The notes under the pieces: model-generated
Seen by the model: the letters and a program-made list of their open reading frames with translations, nothing else
Database searches by the model: none
What the model was told of the DNA's origin: nothing
Part shown: positions 1 to 7,667 of the stretch, piece after piece
Position numbering within the stretch: position 1 is the stretch's first letter
How the letters are laid out: the number at the start of each line of letters is the position of its first letter
Made by a program: the position numbers and the translations under genes
Origin: Polychytrium aggregatum
Lineage: Eukaryota; Chytridiomycota; Chytridiomycetes; Polychytriales
Assembly (NCBI RefSeq): GCF_025602895.1
Contig: NW_026516575.1
Coordinates: forward strand, 1-21,086
Length of the DNA: 21,086 nt
Direction: 5' to 3'

Positions 1-5
1 TCTAA

Positions 6-518
6 AGCGATTCGGCCGTGCGGGCCGCCGAGATCCTCATCGCGATCGGGTGGATGTCGAGTGCATGTCGAGTGGATATCGAGTGCATGTCGAGTGGATA
101 TCGAGTGCATGGTGATGCGGGGCGGGACGGCACCTTGCTCGAGCTCCGATATGCCGTGCCCGACAAAGGGTCTCCCAGACTCGATATCGGCGATAGGATT
201 CGGCCCAGTAATATCGAGGACCAAAAGCGCACCGTCGCCCTCCAGACGATCCCGATGACGACACTGCCTTCCCAGCCCTCGTGGTCGATATTCCCGCACT
301 GTGCAAGTTGCCATACGCTGTGGGATCGAGACATCAATGTCTCACGGAACATGATCTCGGTATGCCAGTCGATCATCGCCACAGGAGATCGACCGGGTGT
401 ATTCAAGACCATGCTTCCCAAACCAACCAAAACAAAGAAATTGCCAACCAGGACGGGAAACAATCTCACGGCTTGCCCGCTGGGGCCTACAGTCAGTCAG
501 CGGGGTTCAGACTTCTGA
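6..518 (+). pseudogene. Fanzor/TnpB-type nuclease C-terminal remnant
   Basis: The frame is open from 6 to the stop at 516-518. At 291-353 it encodes a C-x2-C zinc-ribbon half (codons 300 and 309) followed by W-D-R-D-I-N-V-S-R-N-M. This matches the C-terminal RuvC-III signature of TnpB and its eukaryotic relatives, Fanzors: C-x2-C, a few residues, then (W/H)-x-RD-(I/V)-N-A-A-R-N. The Asp codon at 330-332 would be the third RuvC catalytic acid. An R-P-x-x-F motif follows at 387-401, as I recall from Fanzor C-termini. Known family members are RNA-guided DNA nucleases carried by transposons. Upstream coding is broken up: a 22-bp minisatellite lies at 49-110, and a possible first cysteine cluster (121-160) is in another frame. 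I see no RuvC-I or RuvC-II in the window; they would lie before position 1. It is probably a dead fragment. An alternative is a chance motif in a random ORF, which I consider less likely. Confidence 0.5.
49..110. repeat. 22-bp minisatellite, about 2.8 copies
   Basis: The unit GTCGAGTGGATATCGAGTGC plus AT occupies 67-88 and 89-110 as identical copies, with a partial, slightly diverged copy at 49-66. It lies inside the Fanzor-like open frame. Because 22 is not a multiple of 3, each added copy shifts the frame, consistent with loss of function. Confidence 0.9.
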
Positions 519-533
519 AGCCAGGAAGGAACT

Positions 534-552
534 GTCCCGTTTCTTTCTGGAC
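534..552. repeat. terminal-repeat-like motif, copy 1 (right-end orientation)
   Basis: The 19-mer at 534-552 is the reverse complement, with one mismatch, of GTCCAGAACGAAACGGGAC found at 6224-6242. It sits 16 bp after the stop of the Fanzor-like frame and points outward like a right transposon end. The bases just inside it (ccagg-aa-gga-ac) also resemble those just inside the right end of the element at 6221-6370. Confidence 0.6.
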
Positions 553-1051
553 CGACTGCACCCTTCGGCAAAGTTCAGCCTCTTCCCTTTCTCCGTTTTA
601 TTTCGTCCCAAAACGAAATCGCCGTCGCTTGCATATGGGTGCTGAATACACCCATCCATCGCTGCTCAGCGATCCGATGCTGCAGTCCCAGCTGCGAGGC
701 AACTGACCTGATTACATATGGATTTGCTCGATGCAGGCCATCGCTTACTACGCCGACACATGCGATAAGGACAGCGTCTCGTTTGCTCAGATACCAGCCG
801 ATGGACTGTTAGACTTTTGCTACGGTAGGCTCAGTCCAACGACCAGTTGGCGAGATGATCCTCACCTTCGCTCGTCGTCCTTGCCTTGCGGACCCCATTC
901 TGCCGCTGATCCTGGGCTTGGCGGAAAGCCGGGACAGCCGCTGCGGTGCGCCAAACGGCGGTCTCTTGATCTCAACGGCGAGTGCCTGCAGCCCAACCTC
1001 TGCATCTCCCCATCCTCGGCGCTGCGTATCGGTGCTGGATCCTCATGTTGC

Positions 1052-1174
1052 ATCGAGCACCACCAGCACCGAGCACCACCAGCACCGAGCACCATTGGCA
1101 TCGAGCACCGCCCGCATCGAGTACCGCCCGCATCGAGCACCATCGGCATTGAGCACCGTCAGCATCGAGCACCG
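1052..1174. repeat. 15-bp minisatellite, about 8 copies
   Basis: Degenerate units of the form (A/C)-ATCGAGCACC-NNNN-GC repeat about every 15 bp. Some copies differ at the variable core (ACCA, GCCC, ATCG, GTCA). It is not coding. Confidence 0.85.
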
Positions 1175-1340
1175 CGCCGAGGATCTGGACAGCCCCGGCC
1201 ACCGCCACAGCTGGGGCAGTGGCGGCCTGTTCGCCATTCTCCGACCAAACCTTGTTGCGTTTCGTGTTGTTGACGAGGCCGTTGTCCGATGCAGACACTG
1301 TTTCGCCCATCTGCAACCGCCATTGACGCCCCGGCCCCGG

Positions 1341-1412
1341 CCTCGACCTCGACCTCGACCTCGACCTCGACCTCGACCTCGACCTCGACCTCGACCTCGA
1401 CCTCGACCTCGA
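1341..1412. repeat. (CCTCGA)12 hexamer microsatellite
   Basis: There are twelve perfect CCTCGA units. Translated, they give dipeptide runs in several frames, which creates long but meaningless open frames on both strands. Confidence 0.95.
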
Positions 1413-1612
1413 CCTTGGTGCCGGCAGTCACTCTGCGCTTTCCTCTGTCGCCGTCCCACGCACAATTGAGCCCAGGACCCTCGCGGCTTCCACACCGGCG
1501 TCACCTCCACCTCCACGCTGCCCGGCCTCATCGCCGCCCTTCTCCGTCTGGATCATCTGCGCCCTTTTCGACTCTTTCCGACTCTCGCACATCTTCCCAA
1601 TAAGCGGCGCCT

Positions 1613-3852
1613 ATGGGTGGATGGAAGAGGTGCGACGGCTCTTCACCGCTGGTCGGCTGTCGCTTCCGCCGGCTGGGCAAGCGTGCTAATGCATCTCCCT
1701 TCTCGCCTCGAACCGGACGGGCCGGGCTCATGCAGATTCGAGCTCACAAAGTCCAGCGACCCAAGCTCGTCGGTGAAAGAGCGGCTGCTCTCCAGTATGG
1801 CCTGGGCCACTCTCAAATGGACACAGCGACTGGTTTATCCAAACGACTATCGCACATTCCAGTCATTTGCCGTCCAGACCGATACCGCGCTTCCGCTGAC
1901 CAGCGCCAGCAGCTCGGCCGTAAGTTCTTATCACCACCTGTCATCGCCCGAGTCCTAGTCCAGGTCGTTTGGGTGGTGTCCAATGGCCCGCAGCTCGATA
2001 GCCAGTGCCAGAGTCTGGGACAGGCGCCTTTCGCTGGTCTGTAGCTCTGAGCACCCAACTGTCTGCCGACTTTCGCCAACCCAAATCTCGGCTAACTTGC
2101 TCGTGATCCTGCCTGACCCCTCCATGGACTGAATATGCCGACATGGCCCTCAATGGAATGACGCCGCCGCCTCTCCTCGAGCCAGTACATGACCACCATC
2201 ATGATTGGGTAAGGCGGCGCTGTGTGGCGGCAAGCTCGGGACGGATGCTGGCACGATTGTTTTCCTTGGGTTATGTGCTTGCCAGCCGCCAAGTACTGAT
2301 TTTGCCGTGGACCTGATTATCCTCATTGCTGCGAGCTGCAGAACCCTGCAGACCCCCTTCGTGGTGCAAATCGACACAGGTTCCTCCGATCTTTGGGTGG
2401 AGGGAACCGAGTGCACTGCCTGCCACGGCCCACACCACTACAACGTGAGCCAAAGCCGGTCAGCATACCTCGACGGCACGCCCAACCTGCTCACCTACGG
2501 AGACGGCTCATTCGTTGGATATCTCGTCAAGGACAACGTATCGTTTGGCGGCCTGTCGATCAAGCAGCAATACTTTACGAATGTGGTTGATGCCGACAAC
2601 AGCGAGGCTGCAACGTTCTCCATCCTGAAGTACGATGGGCTGATGGGCTTGGCCCTCAATAATCTGACCCAATGTAAGCAGTGCGTCCCTCCCACAGCGG
2701 CGCCTGCTGTCCTGCTGTCCTGCTGTCCTGCTGTCCTGCTGTCCTGCTGTCCTGTTGTCCTGCTGTATTGTCATCATGCAGAGCGCTCGGTTAACGCACG
2801 CTGATACTGTCCACTGCCGGTGACGTCAGCCACTGCCGTGGTTGACCCTGGCGGTGTCTCCACCAAGAATACTGTTATTCAATCGCTTGTCAAACAAGGC
2901 TCCCTCTCGAGTCCGGTCTTTACTGTGTTCCTGAATCCACAAGGGAGCACATTCAGCCCTTCTCACCAAGGCGAGCTGACCATTGGCATAACCGATGCCT
3001 CCAAGTATCGTGGCTCGCTGAGCTGGCTCGATGTTGATGTCATTCCATACATCAGCCCAGAAAAGTTTCACTGGGCACTAAGCGTCACGTCGTTGCAAGC
3101 CGGGGGCACCATCTTAGATCTGAGCGTCACTCCCACCTATGCGATAGTTGATTGCGGTATGTGTCTCTGATGCAGCCTTGTGGCCTTGACAATGTCTCTT
3201 GGTCCTCGTCATCGAGTCAGTCGGTCGCTCATCCGTCCTGCCATCCAGGCACCACCCTCATCCACGTCGATAGCAACACCCTCAACAACACCATCATACC
3301 CAGCTTGGGGGTGAACTCCACATTCCGCAGCTCATGGAACCTCTGGATGGTCGACTGCGTCGCTGCATGGCGGTCAGCCCCGCCGCTGATATTCTATTTG
3401 AAGGGATTGCCCTTTCCTCTGGCACCAAGCGACTACATCCTGCCTGCCAGTGCCGACAACCGCACATGCTATGTTGGGATCACCTCGAGTACGTGTGAGC
3501 AGGCATCGCAATGGGGGCCAGTCAGGATTGTTTTGCAACGCCCGTATCTTATCCATGCGCGCATGCATGCATTGATCATTTACTCACCTGCTCACTACAT
3601 CGCTCGTGGTCCATGTCTCCAGGCGATACCGTGCCGACGTGGCTCCTCGGTGATGTCTTTCTCTATCGCTGGTACTCTGCCTTTGATGTCCAGCTTGGCA
3701 GGGTCGGTCTGGCCCAGTCTGTCGCTCCTCCAACTCCACTAAACCAGTCGTGGACAGCAGGCTCAGTTTCGGGCAGCACTCGCGCGGAGTGGTCTGCCCA
3801 TCATCTCCTGTTGGCATCGATATTGTATCTATTAGCTTGGTGGGCTTCCTAG
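1613..3852 (+). CDS. GPI-anchored pepsin-type (A1) aspartyl protease
   Basis: Exons: 1613-1629 (tentative), 1736-1919, 2186-2208, 2342-2673, 2830-3156, 3249-3488 and 3623-3852. They close to 451 codons, giving about 450 residues. The first catalytic motif I-D-T-G-S-S-D-L-W-V is near residue 85, preceded across a splice by M-I-G-T-L-Q-T-P-F-V-V. The flap Y-G-D-G-S follows. The second catalytic motif is V-D-C-G (D about 293), where the family normally has D-(S/T)-G. The C-terminus has a Ser/Gly/Ala-rich stretch and then a hydrophobic tail (H-L-L-L-A-S-I-L-Y-L-L-A-W-W), typical of a GPI signal, so the enzyme would act at the cell surface or wall like yapsins. Residues before about 75 look like a propeptide. 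No signal peptide is visible with the ATG at 1613. The true start may lie in an upstream exon that I could not place. Substrates cannot be predicted. Confidence 0.85.
2703..2766. repeat. (CCTGCTGT)8 octamer array inside an intron
   Basis: Eight octamers (one with TTGT) fill the middle of the protease intron 2674-2829. The array lies between the GTAAGC donor and a GTTAAC-like branch region. Confidence 0.9.
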
Positions 3853-4286
3853 GCTGCTACAGCTTGTTCAGAACGAAACGGGACGGGATCCCAGGGCTTT
3901 TTTTTTGCATCAACCACTCTGTTGCTGGTTTGGGGGGGGGGATACAGTTTTGATATACAATCTGCATTCAACTCTGACGGACAGAGTGGCTCTCAGTGTC
4001 AAGAGGGTCGAGGCGAACGAGTCGCTCGGTGTGTGTTCCGGGCCATGGGCATCTCTGGAACTACCCAGAGTACCTGGCGAATATGAGCCTCCGTGGTCTC
4101 GGTGGACATTCCTTCCATTGCTTCTGCAAGGCAGTTCACGAGGCCTTCCCAGGCAGCCACAATGTCGGTCTCGCCAAACCGAGGCGGAGCTCCGTTCTCT
4201 GGTTGTCACCCCAGCCAGCCAGAGCCAGCCAACCTCGGCTCGATCTGCTCCAGCACAATCTGCTCCAGCTCTGCTCCGCGGCTATC
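3853..4286. other. intergenic region between protease and MAT2B-like gene
   Basis: No supported gene is present. It holds a terminal-motif copy at 3864-3884, a T9 run at 3898-3906 and a G10 run at 3932-3941. The rest should contain the protease 3' UTR and the promoter of the next gene. No clear TATA box is seen. Confidence 0.5.
3864..3884. repeat. terminal-repeat-like motif, copy 2 (left-end orientation)
   Basis: This copy differs from the left end of the MITE-like element (6222-6242) at one position in 21 (TTGTTC against TTGTCC, then AGAACGAAACGGGAC). It begins 12 bp after the protease stop codon. No matching right end was found nearby, so it may be a solo or degraded end. Confidence 0.6.
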
Positions 4287-6142
4287 ATGCATGAACAATC
4301 GATCCGCACCGTCGTCGTCACCGGCGCCTCCGGCCTTCTTGGCCGCGCTGTTATGGCGGCTCTCCAGGAACAGCAGCAGCGCCTTGGAATCCGAGGTAAG
4401 CGAGCCGGCTGTCAGCTTTGCAACAGACAGACCGAAACGCACTCTCAGCCCAATGACGGAGGGTGCGCGCGCACTAATCGCTTCTGGAACCATCGCAGTG
4501 ATTGGAACGGCCTTCTCCCGCTCCACCGGCGATCTTGTGAAGGTGAGACGGTTGCCGATCGCTGTGGTGGCAGCACGCCCACTCAGGCTCCTTCTCTTCA
4601 TCGGTTTGGGCAAACCGTCCACTCGCCCGTCTGAAACGCTCTGGCTCCAACGCACAGCTCGATCTCACCGATGTTGCAGAAACTGAGCGCTTTCTCTTCG
4701 AGCTCAAGCCATCAGGTGCGGCCTGGCCACGATCGATGGGCATTCAGCATCTGAACTACATCGACCGTCTTGCTGGCTTGGGAGGAGGGAGGGAACTCGG
4801 AATCGTTCAGCGATTTGCCTACACACTTCGCATCTGTCTCTCTATCCGCAGTCAGTACTCTGCGTCCGTTTCTTAACCTATTTTCTTTTTTGGGGGGGGG
4901 TTGGCGGTGTGCAGCCATCATCCATTGTGCAGCCGAGCGCCGACCTGATGTCGCCGAGCGAGATAGAGACGGCGTCCTCCGCTTGAACGTCGAGACCTCA
5001 GGAGCCCTGGCCCGCATTGCCAAAGACATCAACGCCTGGCTATTGTACATATCCACCGATTATGTCTTTGATGGCACACAGCCTCCATATGAAGTAACGG
5101 CGACGCCCAACCCTCTCAACTTTTACGGTCTGTTGCGCATGTTTCGTCCGGTGGCAGCATGCAAGCGACTTGCATCGCTTTTGAGCCGAACTCGTGCTGA
5201 TTGATGGATCCATCATCAGGGCTCTCCAAGCAGCAAGGCGAGGTCGCTGTCGCTGCCGCCAACTCGGATGCTGCCATTCTTCGTGTGCCGGTCCTGTAAG
5301 TACTCTGGGGATGGCGGATGCAAACCCTGGCTTTGGCTCTTTGGCTCTTTGGCCCTTTGGCTCTTCACTCGTCATTCCTGAAATCGACTCTCCTATCGTC
5401 CCGCCCCTTGCCCGTTCGCCGCGGTGTATTCGTTGGCCGTGCAGCTACGGACACACCCACTACTTTGCCGAGTCTGCCGTCAACATCCTCTTGGATCTTG
5501 TCATCTCGTCCAAGCCTGCGAAGATGGACCATGTCCAAGCCCGCTTCCCCACCAATGTGGCCGATGTGGCCAATGTCATTCTGCAGATGCTGGGTGAGTC
5601 CGCTGCTCGATCGTATGCCGTCATTGTGGGTTGACCCCAGCGATGTGGGCGACGAGTTTACTTTTGTTGATGTCTCCTCTGTCGCTCTGTCGCTCTGTCG
5701 CTGTGAATGCAGAGCGAGTGCAGGACAAGGACCGAGCTCCGCGAGGCATATACCACTTCAGCGCCTCTGAACAAATGTCCAAATACGACATGTGCGGTGA
5801 GTTCTTGGGCGACCCTGAGGCAGCGTGCAAGCCGACTGCAGCGGCTTGTCCATCCAACAAACTCTTCGGCTCCACGAACAGGCGTCCATGTTCTCACCGA
5901 TACCCACTTGAACTTTGATCTCTGATCTAGTCCGTCTGGGGACCATTCACGGCACGGACGTCGGCCACATCACCCCGGTGACTGTCCTTCCGCCTGGTGA
6001 GGCTGTGGCAACCCGTCCGCTCAACGCACAGCTGTCCAACTCCAAGCTGATCCAGGAGGGTTTCGACATCAGCCATGTCAAGTACGATGACTGGTGGAAG
6101 ACTCACTTGAACCACGAGCTCGCGGTCAACCAAAGACAATAG
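4287..6142 (+). CDS. MAT2B-like: methionine adenosyltransferase regulatory (beta) subunit-like, NAD(P)-binding SDR fold
   Basis: Eight exons: 4287-4395, 4499-4542, 4658-4715, 4915-5127, 5220-5295, 5445-5593, 5713-5796 and 5931-6142. They sum to exactly 315 codons (314 residues), close to the roughly 334 residues of animal MAT2B. Visible are the Rossmann motif T-G-A-S-G-L-L-G (G13, G16, G19), the family hallmark H-C-A-A-E-R-R-P-D (74-82), S-T-D-Y-V-F-D-G (117-124) and the SDR pair Y141-x3-K145. Later come R-V-P-V-L-Y-G and H-F-S-A-S-E-Q-M-S-K-Y. MAT2B binds the catalytic S-adenosylmethionine synthetase and modulates its activity. The fold is shared with dTDP-4-dehydrorhamnose reductase (RmlD), but the H-C-A-A-E-R-R-P-D block favours MAT2B. 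One donor (GTCTGT at 5128) is unusual but is fixed by phase and homology. Confidence 0.9.
5329..5365. repeat. (GGCTCTTT)n octamer array inside an intron
   Basis: About four and a half imperfect octamers (GGCTTT, GGCTCTTT, GGCTCTTT, GGCCCTTT, GGCTCTT) lie in the MAT2B-like intron 5296-5444. Confidence 0.85.
5677..5700. repeat. (CTCTGTCG)3 octamer array inside an intron
   Basis: Three perfect octamers lie just upstream of the 3' splice site of the MAT2B-like intron 5594-5712. Confidence 0.85.
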
Positions 6143-6220
6143 AGTGGTCCAATATGCGGTATTATGGAGCTATGTGGTCGATATGAACCGAATGAGTCCA
6201 CGAGCAGCAAACGAGAACTG

Positions 6221-6370
6221 TTTGTCCAGAACGAAACGGGACACCCTGTTCTGGTCCTGAATACACTCCATTCATCATCATCCACCCACTGGGAAGCTAC
6301 GAAAGTTCCGCAGGCTTCACGCCTCCGATGCCAGAGAAATGGGACACTGTCCTGTTTCTCCCCGGACAAG
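6221..6370. mobile_element. 150-bp MITE-like element with imperfect terminal inverted repeats
   Basis: The left end is TTTGTCCAGAACGAAACGGG plus ACA (6221-6243). The right end (6348-6370) read in reverse is CTTGTCCGGGGAGAAACAGG plus ACA. The arms match at most positions over 23 bp, with TTGTCC/GGACAA at the outer edge. A secondary hairpin, CCAGAAC...GTTCTGG, lies just inside the left end. There is no open frame and no unambiguous target-site duplication. It starts 78 bp after the MAT2B-like stop codon. Confidence 0.5.
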
Positions 6371-6844
6371 CTGTATTGATGGCCCATGCTGGAGCAGTAG
6401 CGGCCGAATGAAAACGGCCGAGTCATAGGCATTCCTGTCGTTCCCAGCCCGATTATGACGGCATCGCAGTGCAGAGGCGCGGCGGGCCAGAGTGCCATGG
6501 ATGCCTTTGGCAGTAATGAATGAAGATGTATTGGGGATACAGAGGGGTAAAGCAACCGAGAAAATTGTCGAAATTGGGACCAGAACTCGGAGAAAGGGGG
6601 AGGGAGGGAAGGAGAGTGAGTGATTTGGCGTGCTTCCTCCATGCTCCTATCGTTAAATATCGCGACGGCAGAGGCTGGGAGATCGAGAGCCCGACGTCCC
6701 AATAATGAAGGCGATTTGGAGCTTGGCGGCGGATCCCACAACCGACCGAACGCTGACCAACAGAGTCACAGATAGTTTTGGACGCTTGTGGACCGGGTGC
6801 GGCTCGCCCGATCGCTGGACTGGCTTCGCTCATCGGTCCACAGT
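6371..6844. other. intergenic region, no supported gene
   Basis: A minus-strand open frame crosses this segment and the MITE-like element, but it has no recognisable motif and its composition does not look coding. The segment would hold the 3' UTR of the minus-strand gene that ends at 6845. Confidence 0.5.
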
Positions 6845-7492
6845 TCAGCTCGATGGCCGGGATGGAACCGAGGTGGAGAGCACGGTTGTATCAAATGCGA
6901 CCTCGCGGACACCCTCTGTCCTTTGATAGGCTCGGATGCGGGCCAGCGAAGCTGCCAGGGGATCGTTCCATGCCTGCGGGAAGAGACATGCCGATTTCAA
7001 AGTTGAGATGCGAGTCTCATGGGCGATGAGCAGCAGCGCCCGGCGAAAAAGAAATGCCAAGCCCAGTCTGCTGAACGACCGGCCTTCAGCGACAGAATCG
7101 GGTTGAGACGGCTCCTGGAAGGTCGTTTCTCTGGCTGACTGTCCGTCTCTTGGGATGAGTGATCAGCAAAGTCTCGCGTACCTGGACTGTGATGTAGTAT
7201 TGGTGGGCCATGTTGCGGATGGGGACAAAGATGCGGTCGAACTCTTCCTTGCGCTCCGACTGCTCGGCTTGCTGCTTCTGCAGCATCAGGTTGTCCCTGA
7301 AGCGCATGTTGCGGTGGGATGTTGGCGCGATGACGAGAACCGATGCCAAGGGCAGCCGCCTGGATGCAAGCGGGCAAGGCGAGGCGAGAAGGCAGCCGGG
7401 GTGGGGGCATGTGCGGCTGGCCACAAAAGGAAACTGGCGCTGGCGGAGCAAGCCGAAGGTCGTTGGAGTGCCGCCAGGGAACGAGGGTGCAT
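6845..7492 (-). CDS. small protein of unknown family, possible mitochondrial import
   Basis: Two exons are well supported: one ending at 7182 with donor CAG|GTACGC, and one from 6973 to the stop at 6847-6845 after CCCGCAG. They join in phase. From the ATG at 7307 they give 84 residues: a Gln/Glu/Lys-rich helix (M-L-Q-K-Q-Q-A-E-Q-S-E-R-K-E-E-F), then I-R-N-M-A-H-Q-Y-Y and, across the splice, A-W-N-D-P-L-A-A-S-L-A-R-I. An upstream ATG at 7492 opens an Arg/Ser/Ala-rich, acid-poor stretch that looks like a mitochondrial presequence. It can be joined by a 47-nt intron (donor GTTCTC, acceptor CTTCAG before the G at about 7300), but this 5' part is uncertain. I do not recognise the family. It lies tandem to and downstream of the MT-A70 gene. 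Confidence 0.55.
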
Positions 7493-7578
7493 TGCTGTGG
7501 ATGCTGGAGTATGGTCGAGCATCCCAGTTTGGGCTTCAACCCACGGAAGCCGCAGAATAGTGTCTTTATTTTTGTAAC

Positions 7579-7608
7579 GGTGGTAGTGGTGGTAGTGGTG
7601 GTAGTGGT
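7579..7608. repeat. (GGTGGTAGT)3 array upstream of a minus-strand gene
   Basis: Three GGTGGTAGT units and a partial fourth lie between the 3' end of the MT-A70 gene (7668) and the putative start of the small gene (7492). Two genes on the same strand are only about 175 bp apart here. Confidence 0.8.
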
Positions 7609-7667
7609 ATTGGCGTAAGGCGGACGCCGGCTGCTCGGAGGTCCATATGCTTTCTGTTGGTGGATGT

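Larger units (their letters stand above)
553..1612. other. intergenic region with minisatellites, no supported gene
   Basis: The open frames here are either short or made of simple repeats (Thr-Ser, Arg-Gly or Glu-Val dipeptide runs translated from the hexamer array). I find no conserved protein motif on either strand. The segment holds the two tandem arrays listed separately and presumably the promoter or an undetected 5' exon of the downstream protease gene. Confidence 0.5.

Noticed and set aside
49..110. CRISPR-like direct repeats
   Set aside because: The copies are directly abutting with no unique spacers and the genome is eukaryotic, so it is a minisatellite.
1159..1431. Glu-Val, Arg-Gly and Thr-Ser dipeptide-repeat proteins on both strands
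   Set aside because: All are translations of the (CCTCGA)12 microsatellite; there is no flanking conserved sequence.
4287..6142. dTDP-4-dehydrorhamnose reductase (RmlD) as the identity of this gene
   Set aside because: The fold is the same, but the H-C-A-A-E-R-R-P-D block and overall pattern match MAT2B, and no other rhamnose-pathway gene is nearby.
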